This document shows positions 1 to 7,908 of a stretch of 51,763 nucleotides of DNA, in pieces (position 1 is the stretch's first letter; every line of letters starts with the position of its first letter). The DNA comes from Fibrisoma montanum. GTDB taxonomy: Bacteria; Bacteroidota; Bacteroidia; Cytophagales; Spirosomataceae. The position numbers and the translations under genes are program-made. Location: contig NZ_QXED01000020.1 in the NCBI RefSeq assembly GCF_003583365.1, positions 1 through 51,763 of the forward strand, in the 5' to 3' direction. The notes beneath the pieces are model-generated. The model saw only the letters and a program-made list of their open reading frames with translations. It did not search any database and was not told the origin of the DNA.

Positions 1-111
1 CATTACAACTATGCAAGGCGTCACCGATCCCTAGACTTTATTACCCCGCAAGAAAAGTGGGAGAAAGCAGTGGTGTGTGACTCAACCGTTTTAGAAAATC
101 TGTCCAACTAA
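1..111 (+). CDS. IS3-family-like transposase, C-terminal 36 residues (partial)
   Basis: The frame starting at base 1 reads HYNYARRHRSLDFITPQEKW and continues to a TAA at 109-111. The pattern Y-N-x-x-R-x-H-x-S-L-x-x-x-T-P is the usual C-terminal end of the DDE integrase-core transposase (OrfB) of IS3-family elements, just after the catalytic glutamate helix. The catalytic residues themselves lie outside the window. The stop codon is 15 bases from the element's terminus, typical of a compact IS. Family assignment rests on this short motif only. Confidence 0.8.
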   Translation, partial: HYNYARRHRSLDFITPQEKWEKAVVCDSTVLENLSN

Positions 112-126
112 TAGGGGGCTAAGACA
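1..126 (+). mobile_element. Right-hand end of an IS3-like insertion sequence (copy 1)
   Basis: The window opens inside an insertion sequence. The element ends at base 126 with GGGGGCTAAGACA, whose reverse complement TGTCTTAGCCCCC is also the terminus at 51637. All 126 bases recur as the reverse complement at 51637-51762 with no difference I could find, so the two copies are recent or the same family member. The junction at 126/127 is inferred from where identity between the two copies stops. Only this end of the element is visible. Confidence 0.9.
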
Positions 127-127
127 A

Positions 128-2128
128 AAAAAAGACGACGTCCAGTTGACAAAAGTCCAGCGGGTAACCGTCCAGGACTCCTTCTGGAGTCCTCAATTCG
201 AGCGCTGGCGTACCACAACGGCTAACGATGTACTGGACAAATTCGAGGCTAAAAACCTGACCTCCGCCAGCGAGCAGGCGAAAAACAATGTTTTTGCCAA
301 CTTCGACGATGTCGCTAAGGGCAAGAAAGGTACGGGCCACCATGCCGGTCTGCCCTGGTTCGACGGGTTGATCTACGAAACCATACGGGGCATCGGCGAT
401 CTGCACCCCGACCCGCAGTTGATCGCGCGACTGGATAATTACATCGACCGGATTGAAGCGGCTCAAAAAGCCGATCCGAACGGATACCTCAACACCTACA
501 CCGAACTGATGGAACCTACCCACCGCTGGGGCGACAACGGTGGTTTTCTGCGCTGGCAGCATGACGTTTACAACGCCGGTATGCTCGTTGAAGCGGGGGT
601 CCATTATTACCAGGCGACGGGTAAGACCAAGCTGCTGGAGGTAGCCACCCGGTTTGCCAATCACATGACTGAACTGATGGGACCCACCCCCCGGCGCAAT
701 ATTGTTCCGGCCCATGCCGGCCCGGAAGAAGCGATGCTAAAACTGTACTGGCTGTATAAGCAACAGCCCGACCTGAAAACCAAACTAAACGTGCCGGTTC
801 GTGAGCAGGCGTATTACGAGCTAGCCCGGTTCTGGATTGAAAGTCGTGGGGCAAACGCTGGTTATCCGTTGTGGCTAAGCTGGGGGAATGAGAAGTCTGA
901 AAAATGGATAAAAGAGCAACAGTACAAAACCGATAAGCCAACGGCTCAAACACGCCCAAGCTGGGGCGATTACGCGCAGGATTCAATCTCCGTATTCAAG
1001 CAGACGACGATTGAGGGTCATGCCGTCCGGGCTACGTTACTGGCCACGGGCATCACGGCGATGGCGCTGGAAAACCACGCGCCGGCCTACGTCCAGACGG
1101 CTACCAAGCTGTGGGATAACATGGTTGGCCGTCGCATGTTTGTCACGGGTGGGGTCGGCGCTATCCACAACGACGAAAAATTTGGCCCTGATTATTTTCT
1201 CCCAACCGACGCGTATCTGGAAACCTGTGCCGCCGTAGGAGCCGGTTTTTTCAGTCAGCGCATGAACGAGCTGACCGGCGATGGTAAGTACATGGATGAG
1301 TTTGAACGGGTGCTGTATAATAACGTACTAACGGGCGTTTCTCTGTCCGGCACGCAGTATACGTACCAGAACCCCCTGAACGCCCATAAACATGCCCGAT
1401 GGAACTGGCACTCCTGTCCGTGCTGTCCGCCGATGTTTCTGAAGATGGTTTCTGCGCTACCCGATTTCATTTATGCATCAACCGCCGATAAAGTGTTTGT
1501 GAATCTGTTTGTCGGCAGCACCGCCAACGTTACACTGGCAAAAAATACCGTTGCCCTCACGCAGGAAACCAATTACCCCTGGGACGGCAAGGTAACGCTC
1601 AGCCTACATCCGGACAAAGCAGCCGCTTTTGCCGTACATCTACGCATTCCCGGCTGGGCACGGGGCCAGGAAAATCCGTATGGCCTTTACCGATCAAGCC
1701 TTACATCGCCCGTTACATTTCGGGTAAATGGTCAGTTCGTAAACGTACCCATTACCGATGGCTACGCCGTTATCAAACGACGGTGGAAAAAAGGCGATCG
1801 CATTGAAATTAGCCTGCCGATGGAACCTCGGCTGATCACAGCTACTGAGCAGGTTAAGGACCTCAAGGGGCTGGTTGCCATTGCGTCGGGGCCTATCGTG
1901 TATTGTCTCGAAAATGTAGATAACCAGCAGTTGGACAGCCTGAAGCTGGATGCGACAGCTTCCCTTATCCTGAATCACCAGGCTACTCTGTTAAATGGCG
2001 TGAACGTAATAAGCGGAATGGCCAGGGACGCCCAGTCTCGACAGGTGCCGATCAAGGCCATTCCTTACTACGCGGTTGGCAACCGGGAAGGCGAGGGCTA
2101 CAAAGTATGGCTTCCGAAAAGTCAGTAA
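128..2128 (+). CDS. GH127 (DUF1680) glycoside hydrolase, 5' end removed by IS
   Basis: This is a beta-L-arabinofuranosidase-type glycoside hydrolase of family GH127, expected to act in the periplasm or outside the cell on arabinose-containing glycans. Counting from a TTG at 146, the sequence has the family's zinc and catalytic residues: Glu359 and Cys361 in L-E-T-C-A, and Cys426-Cys427 in H-S-C-P-C-C-P-P. In characterised GH127 enzymes a cysteine of that pair is the nucleophile. The frame stays open from the IS junction at 126, with no ATG before the conserved V-x-D-S-F-W-S-P start of the domain. The signal peptide and native start are therefore missing. The catalytic domain is otherwise intact to the C-terminus. 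It is a disrupted gene unless transcription and translation start within the IS end or at the TTG. Confidence 0.9.
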   Translation, partial: KKDDVQLTKVQRVTVQDSFWSPQFERWRTTTANDVLDKFEAKNLTSASEQAKNNVFANFDDVAKGKKGTGHHAGLPWFDGLIYETIRGIGDLHPDPQLIARLDNYIDRIEAAQKADPNGYLNTYTELMEPTHRWGDNGGFLRWQHDVYNAGMLVEAGVHYYQATGKTKLLEVATRFANHMTELMGPTPRRNIVPAHAGPEEAMLKLYWLYKQQPDLKTKLNVPVREQAYYELARFWIESRGANAGYPLWLSWGNEKSEKWIKEQQYKTDKPTAQTRPSWGDYAQDSISVFKQTTIEGHAVRATLLATGITAMALENHAPAYVQTATKLWDNMVGRRMFVTGGVGAIHNDEKFGPDYFLPTDAYLETCAAVGAGFFSQRMNELTGDGKYMDEFERVLYNNVLTGVSLSGTQYTYQNPLNAHKHARWNWHSCPCCPPMFLKMVSALPDFIYASTADKVFVNLFVGSTANVTLAKNTVALTQETNYPWDGKVTLSLHPDKAAAFAVHLRIPGWARGQENPYGLYRSSLTSPVTFRVNGQFVNVPITDGYAVIKRRWKKGDRIEISLPMEPRLITATEQVKDLKGLVAIASGPIVYCLENVDNQQLDSLKLDATASLILNHQATLLNGVNVISGMARDAQSRQVPIKAIPYYAVGNREGEGYKVWLPKSQ

Positions 2129-2435
2129 ACGTGTATCCCGTACTCTCCATCTTATCGCCTTTGCCTACTTAGTTTGGCTCGGCTAACCGTTTGGCTGATG
2201 GTATTTCAGTTTAAAACAGGTTCGGATAACTACATTGTCAACGCATTTTAGGTATGAAGGACGCGTTAAACGGAGGACAGGTCGGTTCTACATACCGATA
2301 TAATCACCACCTTGAGATCCGCAGAATCATAATGGACCTGCTCTGACTGGGTAAGCCTCAGCAGCTGGTAGCGCCTGATAAACTAAGTCTGATCAGAGCA
2401 CCCAGGCGTCAAAGCCACACTACTGAATAGGCAAC

Positions 2436-2463
2436 GAGCCGCAGAGGGATCCCCCTGCGGCTC
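2436..2463. terminator. Hairpin between convergent genes; only clear signal in the 2129-2534 gap
   Basis: A GAGCCGCAG stem (2436-2444) pairs with CTGCGGCTC (2455-2463), followed on the plus strand by a weak T-rich stretch. It lies between the converging GH127 gene and the large LRR protein gene and could end transcription from either side. In the rest of the 406-base gap I see no open frame worth calling, only a distant 7-base inverted repeat GCTCTGA/TCAGAGC at about 2340 and 2393. Confidence 0.6.
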
Positions 2464-2534
2464 ATTTACTTGTTAACCTGACTGCCTGGCAAACCGCAGC
2501 CAGCGCCGACGGCCTGACCCACTAGTCACCAAGG

Positions 2535-5500
2535 CTAGTGTTTGAGCAGCTTGACGACCTGCTGGCGACTGGGCGTACTCACCCGCAGCAGGTACACGCC
2601 CCCGTTCGGACCCAGCGCCACCCGGTGCCGGCCATCGCCCTGACCGGCCGCCAACCCCTGCTCGCTGAGCACATGGCCCCGCTCATCGCTCACCACCAGA
2701 CGTACCGATTCCGAGCCCACGCCCGAAAGCGCCACCTCCATCCACTCTCCCGCCGTCGGGTTGCCCAGCACCCGCACCTGCAAGCCCGGCTCAACCGCTT
2801 CGCTAACCCCCTGACGAGCCCCGCAGGCCTGCACCGTTACGGCAATCGCCCCCGAGACGACCACCCCGCAATCGCCCGTCACCCGCACGTAGTACGGCTC
2901 ACTCTGACTCACCCGTACCAGCGTCAGACTCGCCGTCGTCGTGCCCGTCTGCCGGCTGGCGTTCTCGAACAGCTTGTTCTGATTGGCCACGCTGCCCCGG
3001 AACCACTCGTAGCGCAGGTTGCTGCCCGTGGCCTGCACCGTCAGCGTCACAGTGCTGCCCGAGCAGACCGTCTGGCCGGCCGGGTTGCTCACCAACTGAG
3101 TAGCCGGGTTAACCGTCAGCGTGAAGCTCGTCGGTACGCTCTCGCAGCCGGTGGCCGGATCGACCTGCGTCGCCGAGAAGGCATACGTACCGGGCTGATC
3201 CAGCACCACACTCGACGAGGCCAGCAACTGCCCCGTAGACTGATAGTAGCGGACCAGGTAGCTGTTGTTGGTGCGACTCACGTACTGGCCCAGGTTCACC
3301 GGTGTTGCGTCGGGACACAGCTGGCGCCGGGTGGAGGTGGGCGGGGGCGACACCGGGCGCTGGTTCACCGTCAGCACCAGCTCCCGCTGCTCCACGGTGG
3401 TGCCATCGGCCCCCGTGATGCGCACGATGTAGCGACCGGCTTTGCCCCCGTCCGTAATCTCGACGGTATAGTCGGGGGTGGTGGCCTGGATGGGTTGTCG
3501 GGGGTCGGCGCTGTTCTTGAACCAGGCGTAGGTCACGCCCTGGTCGGGAGCCACGCGCACCGAAAAGGTAACGCGGCTGCCCACGCAGGCCGTCTGGTTG
3601 GCCGGGGCCTGGACGACGGTGAACAAGCTGGAGGGCCGCACGGTGAGTTCGTAGGTGGTTCCGGTTCCGCTGCAACCGTTGGCATCGCTGGCCGTCACCA
3701 GCACCGAGTAGCTGGCGGCCTCGGTGGGTGTACCCGACAACACCCCGGCACTGGACAGACTCAGACTGGGAGGCAGACTGCCGCTGGCCAGACTGTAACT
3801 ATACGGCCCTACGCCCCCACTGGCCGTAAAGCTCTGGCTGAAGGGCTGGCCCTGAATCGCCGTCGTAACGGCCGGACTGGAAACGGTGATAAGCGTTGGG
3901 TTGGCCTGATACTCGTAAGCGCCCATATCGACGATGCCGGCCGGCGCTCCGGCGTTGCTGAAGAAGCGGGGATTGCTGGCTAAATCGGTGGTGATGCCAT
4001 TTAACCCCGTTGCGGAGCTCAGCCCGGCGTTGATGGCCGGAGAACAGGGGGTCAGCGTCAGATCAGTGGCAGACACGAAGGGCGAGACGGTAGTGGTCAG
4101 ATTATTACCATTGTCAGTGTAATTAGTAGCAGTAGCATCAATGAGGGAGTAACTAAGCCTGGGTAGACTACCGCCCGCTATTCTGATAGCAAATGTTTGC
4201 CCCCCCCCATTATTGAACAACACACAGTTAACGAATGTCGTAAAACTCGCCCTATTCCCCCCAAGTTCATAAACAGCCCCACCAGTTTCTGTGGCCCTGT
4301 TACCAGCAAACGAACAGTTCGTAAAAGTAGATGTCGTTAGTCCATCACCATCATTATTAAACATAACTCCTCCCTGTCCTCCAAAAAACGCGGTGTTATT
4401 TATGAAGGCACAGTTTGTAAACCGGGGACTGACAACACCTTCAATCCCTTGATTATAAATGGCTCCGCCCTCATAACTCCTATTATTCGCAAATAGGCAA
4501 TTAATAAAGGTAGGGCTGCTGCTACCCCGAGCTCCATCATTATACACAGCTCCCCCAAATACTGCATTATTAGCCACAAAGGCACAGTTCCGGATGATTG
4601 GATTACAAAAATTACCAGCGTCGCTGCCATCGTTAAACATAGCGGCCCCAAACCCATCTTCGCCAATCCCGTTATTGGTATCACCCCCAGTGAGCATAAA
4701 GCCATCCAGTATTGCGGTATCATTCGTTCCCGGCAGGCTGTAAACGATATGATACGTGTTACCGCTATTGTTACTGGTTAATGTGCTACTGCTGGGCGTA
4801 GTAGAGGTTATAGATGGTCGTTGACTTAGCTCGGTTTCAGTACCCAGGAAACCTCCATAAATAGCCACCCCATTCTTCATCAGAAAACTAATTCGACGAT
4901 CCGTCGTTGTCGTAGGTCGGTACACCCCAGTCGCTACCCAGATTTCGGTGAGCCCGGCCTGGCACGAATAGTTCAGGGCCGACTGCAAATCGGGGAAGGC
5001 ATCGTCCCAGTTTAGACCCGTATTGGCTCCCGCAGCATTGGCCTTTACGTACAGCCGGGAAGGCCCTCCGCTGGTTTGAATCGTGATCGATGCGCTCACT
5101 ACCGGACTGTCGCAACTGCCATTGCTCACCGTAACGGAATATACTCCTCCAACCGCCGTGCTGCTGGCAACAAAACCAGGGTTAGCTACCGCAGCCGTAA
5201 AGTTGTTGGGGCCGCTCCAGCTATAATAGGCTCCCCCGCTGGCGCTCAGACTGACCGGGCTACCCACACAGACCGTCTGGGCAGTCGGGCTGACACTGGC
5301 CACGGGACGACCCTGACAGAACGTAGCAAAATTGCCCCCACCGGGCAAACCGGGGTTGCCCGAGAAATTGACCGATACGGATTGACTGCACAAGGCCGAC
5401 AGACTGGCCGGGAAACAGCCGCTCAACTGATTTTGCTGGAAATCCAGAAATGTCAGCCTGGTCAGATTACTCAACCCTGCCGGAATACTGCCCGTCAACT

Positions 5501-6752
5501 GATTGAAGGAAATACTGAGGTAATCCAACGCTGTCAAGGCCGATAGGCTTACGGGTATACTTCCCGTGATGACGTTGTTATACAGGTTAAGATAGTTTAG
5601 GCTGGTCAGCCCGCTTAAACTCAACGGTAAGCTTCCCGTTAAGTTTCGGCCCTGCAGATCGATATAGGTCACGCGGCCGTTTTGGCATTGAACACCTGAC
5701 CAGGGGCTGCCGCCGTTGCCCGTGCAAGGGTCACAGCCACTGAGCCAGCCGGTGTTGTTGGTCCAGTTGGGACCGTTGGTGGCGTTATAGAGGTCGACCA
5801 AAGGCTGATAGTCGGGGCTACTGATTACGGTTAGACTCGTAGTGGCCGTGGCCGTCTGCCCGTTACTGCTCACCGTCAGCGTGAAGATCTGGGGGCCGTT
5901 GTCGCTGGCCGTTAGGCTCTGGCTGAAGGCGCTCGTGTTGACCGTGCCCGACAGCGGACTGCTGCCGTTGGTCAGCGTGAAGCTGTAGGGCGTCACTACG
6001 TTGCTTATCGTAGCGGTAAAGCTCACCGAACTGCCCGCACAAACCGGGTTGGGGCTGGCCGCAAAGCCGGTGATGGCAGGCCCGGCGCAGTTGGCCTCGA
6101 CCTCGGCCAGCGTCGCGCAGCCCGGCGCATTATTGCTGATATCTTTTCTGTTGGCTGGTAAGGTAGCCAGCAGCCGACAGATGGACTCGGTAGCGCAGAG
6201 ACTCAGTTGCGGGTTATCATAAATACTTAGCTTGCGCCCCACGTTGGTGAGTGACTGGACTCCGCTCAGGCTGATCAGGGCACCATTCAAGCTGATTTCA
6301 AGATCTTCCCCCACCTGTCGAAGTGCGCTCAGGCCGCTTACACTCGTTAACGAAGGATTATTGAGGATTATCAGATCATCCCCGATGCTGGCAAGTGACT
6401 CGAGTCCGCTTAGATTAGGCAGGGCAGTGTTTGAAGCAATTACGAGGCTACTCCCTACCTGACGGAGTCCACTCAGCCCACTCACGTTCGTCAGCAAGGG
6501 GTTACTGTCAATACTCAGAAAGCCCCCCACGCTGGTGAGGGATGCCAACGGACTCAGGTCTGTAATGTCAGCCCCAGAAATGGTTAAGTTACCGGGTACG
6601 ACGAAGCAGCCCGGCGGGAAGGCGTCGACCTGGGCCGGAGTGCTTAGCGTGACATCACCCGTGGGGCACTGGGCCTGTAGATGGGTCTGGCTGCTGAGCC
6701 CAATCAGGCCGAGCCACCATAAAAGACAACGAAGGAGGTAGTGATTTTTCAT
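2535..6752 (-). CDS. Large secreted LRR / beta-helix / Ig-like protein with T9SS sorting domain
   Basis: This is a surface or released protein of about 1,405 residues, probably for adhesion or glycan binding. The likely start is the ATG at 6752, because it gives a clean signal peptide (MKNHYLLRCLLWWLGLIGLS, cleaved near AQA-Q); the frame continues upstream but only through a duplicated promoter segment. Domains in rough order: receptor-L-like repeats (35-215, repeated L-x-x-L-x-x-V-G), an Ig-like domain, plant-type LRRs (315-490, L-T-G-S-I-P motifs), another Ig-like domain, a polymorphic-outer-membrane-type beta-helix (565-940, repeated N-C-x-F-x-x-N-x-A and G-G-A-x-Y-N), three or four Ig/PKD-like domains, and a C-terminal domain ending in L-L-R-V-S and Q-Q-V-V-K-L-L-K-H. 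The last matches a type A T9SS sorting signal, so export across the outer membrane by the gliding/PorSS machinery is expected. The ligand is unknown. Confidence 0.85.
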   Translation of the reverse strand: MKNHYLLRCLLWWLGLIGLSSQTHLQAQCPTGDVTLSTPAQVDAFPPGCFVVPGNLTISGADITDLSPLASLTSVGGFLSIDSNPLLTNVSGLSGLRQVGSSLVIASNTALPNLSGLESLASIGDDLIILNNPSLTSVSGLSALRQVGEDLEISLNGALISLSGVQSLTNVGRKLSIYDNPQLSLCATESICRLLATLPANRKDISNNAPGCATLAEVEANCAGPAITGFAASPNPVCAGSSVSFTATISNVVTPYSFTLTNGSSPLSGTVNTSAFSQSLTASDNGPQIFTLTVSSNGQTATATTSLTVISSPDYQPLVDLYNATNGPNWTNNTGWLSGCDPCTGNGGSPWSGVQCQNGRVTYIDLQGRNLTGSLPLSLSGLTSLNYLNLYNNVITGSIPVSLSALTALDYLSISFNQLTGSIPAGLSNLTRLTFLDFQQNQLSGCFPASLSALCSQSVSVNFSGNPGLPGGGNFATFCQGRPVASVSPTAQTVCVGSPVSLSASGGAYYSWSGPNNFTAAVANPGFVASSTAVGGVYSVTVSNGSCDSPVVSASITIQTSGGPSRLYVKANAAGANTGLNWDDAFPDLQSALNYSCQAGLTEIWVATGVYRPTTTTDRRISFLMKNGVAIYGGFLGTETELSQRPSITSTTPSSSTLTSNNSGNTYHIVYSLPGTNDTAILDGFMLTGGDTNNGIGEDGFGAAMFNDGSDAGNFCNPIIRNCAFVANNAVFGGAVYNDGARGSSSPTFINCLFANNRSYEGGAIYNQGIEGVVSPRFTNCAFINNTAFFGGQGGVMFNNDGDGLTTSTFTNCSFAGNRATETGGAVYELGGNRASFTTFVNCVLFNNGGGQTFAIRIAGGSLPRLSYSLIDATATNYTDNGNNLTTTVSPFVSATDLTLTPCSPAINAGLSSATGLNGITTDLASNPRFFSNAGAPAGIVDMGAYEYQANPTLITVSSPAVTTAIQGQPFSQSFTASGGVGPYSYSLASGSLPPSLSLSSAGVLSGTPTEAASYSVLVTASDANGCSGTGTTYELTVRPSSLFTVVQAPANQTACVGSRVTFSVRVAPDQGVTYAWFKNSADPRQPIQATTPDYTVEITDGGKAGRYIVRITGADGTTVEQRELVLTVNQRPVSPPPTSTRRQLCPDATPVNLGQYVSRTNNSYLVRYYQSTGQLLASSSVVLDQPGTYAFSATQVDPATGCESVPTSFTLTVNPATQLVSNPAGQTVCSGSTVTLTVQATGSNLRYEWFRGSVANQNKLFENASRQTGTTTASLTLVRVSQSEPYYVRVTGDCGVVVSGAIAVTVQACGARQGVSEAVEPGLQVRVLGNPTAGEWMEVALSGVGSESVRLVVSDERGHVLSEQGLAAGQGDGRHRVALGPNGGVYLLRVSTPSRQQVVKLLKH

Positions 6753-6837
6753 ACGAAAAGCGGGAATCATGGGGGGCCGTCTGGGGCCAATAAGTACCCC
6801 CACAAGTACCGCCAACAACGGGTAAATTGTTAACACG

Positions 6838-6900
6838 CTCGTTGCATTCTTTAACACTCTTGTCGCATGGACATTAAAAAAGCCCGGTTTTTCGGACTTT
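6838..6900 (-). repeat. Degenerate copy of the terminator-plus-leader segment found at 7795-7858
   Basis: The segment with CTTTAACACTCTTGTCGCAT followed by an AAAAAAGCCCGG-type hairpin closely resembles 7795-7858, which has CATTAACACTCTCGTCTCAT followed by AAAAAGCCCGGAAATCCGGG. Here the hairpin has decayed (one stem base changed, loop lengthened). Each copy sits upstream of a leftward gene and just downstream of an HTCS C-terminus, intact in one case and decayed in the other. This supports duplication of a junction rather than chance. Confidence 0.6.
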
Positions 6901-6949
6901 TTGCTCATCTAACGCGGGGGGCTGCCAGTCGCCACAGTCTTCGTTCATC

Positions 6950-7030
6950 GGTGGCAGAGCGCCGTCCAGACGGCGCGGACAACACCCCATACCGACGCTG
7001 AACCACTTTGGCAAAGTACGACAAAGCCAC
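6950..7030 (-). pseudogene. Remnant of an AraC-type C-terminus (second HTCS copy)
   Basis: The leftward frame reads VALSYFAKVVQRRYGVLSAP and then S-G-R-R-S-A. The intact HTCS encoded from 12150 ends LSYFAKVFQERYGVLPSQWG and then K-E-S-A-S-S-A. The shared L-S-Y-F-A-K-V-x-Q-x-R-Y-G-V-L is the last helix of the AraC DNA-binding domain. Upstream of the match the frame has no HTCS or AraC similarity, so only a fragment survives. The whole 6753-7221 gap otherwise holds only the degenerate terminator/leader copy. Confidence 0.65.
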
Positions 7031-7221
7031 TGGCGGGACAGTAGCCTCACCGTGGCCGCCAGGTCGGCGGCATCCAGACAACATGGGGTTTATAAACGCA
7101 CCGGGCGGGACCCTGTTCATAAGGAGCCCCGCCCGGTGGTACTAATGTATGGGTTAGGTGGTAAAGGCGTGTTCCGGCATGGTATTGCCCGTTGATTGGT
7201 ACGCGAAGGCAATGAGTGGTG

Positions 7222-7704
7222 TTAGTGTCTGAACCGTAACCGCACCGTGCAAACATCATCCGGATGGAGATCAGGCACCTGAATTTTCTTACCCAGAAGC
7301 TGACCCGTAAGTTCGTCGTTTAGTTTCCTGTTGGCCGTGTGAACCGTTACCTGCGAGACCCGGCTATCTTCGGCGATGCGGAAGGTAACCACCACGACTC
7401 CGGCGTAGTTGCCCTCCGCCATCACCTTCGGATAGGTTACGTGTGCGATCACCGCCCGGGCTAGCTGAGGCTGGGTGGTAGCCGGTCGTTTGTCGTCGCG
7501 GGGCTTGGCCATACCCGAGCCCGTTACCCCTACCAGAACGAGTGCAACGAGAATGCAGTTTAGGACGAATAACTTGTTTAACCGCGTGTGAAGCGGCCTG
7601 ACAGATGCGGTTGGCGTTGTTCTTCCAGCGCGGTCTGACTGAGGATACCCGGCAACGGTGGTGAGGAAAGAACTAGCGGGGAGGAAATAGTTTTCCGTTT
7701 TCAT
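7222..7704 (-). CDS. Small membrane-anchored protein with TonB-C-like domain
   Basis: This protein of about 160 residues starts best at the ATG at 7704 (M-K-T-E-N-Y-F-L). It has one transmembrane segment near residues 45-65 (LNKLFVLNCILVALVLVGVT), then a periplasmic domain. The pattern V-V-V-V-T-F-R-I-A-E-D-S-R-V-S-Q-V-T-V followed by a C-terminal V-R-L-R-F-R-H is that of TonB C-terminal folds (energy transducers and peptidase-associated anti-sigma proteins of Bacteroidota). There is no long proline-rich linker, so it is unlikely to be a full TonB. A similar terminator/leader segment precedes both this gene and the large LRR protein gene, so the two may be controlled alike. Function is inferred from fold only. 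Confidence 0.6.
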   Translation of the reverse strand: MKTENYFLPASSFLTTVAGYPQSDRAGRTTPTASVRPLHTRLNKLFVLNCILVALVLVGVTGSGMAKPRDDKRPATTQPQLARAVIAHVTYPKVMAEGNYAGVVVVTFRIAEDSRVSQVTVHTANRKLNDELTGQLLGKKIQVPDLHPDDVCTVRLRFRH

Positions 7705-7832
7705 AACAATCGTTGTTTTTGTTAACATGAGGTCGGCGACCTTCGCCGAATTCGACTGCTAAGTACCGGCATTGCCCACCGTTGCACTAACGCTCTCGTT
7801 TCATTCATTAACACTCTCGTCTCATTTCACCT

Positions 7833-7858
7833 AAAAAGCCCGGAAATCCGGGCTTTTT
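7833..7858. terminator. Bidirectional rho-independent terminator after the HTCS gene
   Basis: AAAAAGCCCGG pairs with CCGGGCTTTTT across an AAAT loop, giving an 11-bp stem flanked by A and T runs on either strand. It lies about 50 bases past the HTCS stop codon, in the right place to end that transcript. Confidence 0.85.
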
Positions 7859-7908
7859 TAGGCAATTATTTTGACTAAAGCGAATTTTCCAGAAGAAACT
7901 AGCGGCAA

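Noticed and set aside
6905-7120. 71-codon leftward frame as a real gene
   Set aside because: Only its middle matches the end of an AraC domain; the first 30 codons are unrelated. It is better explained as a decayed fragment.
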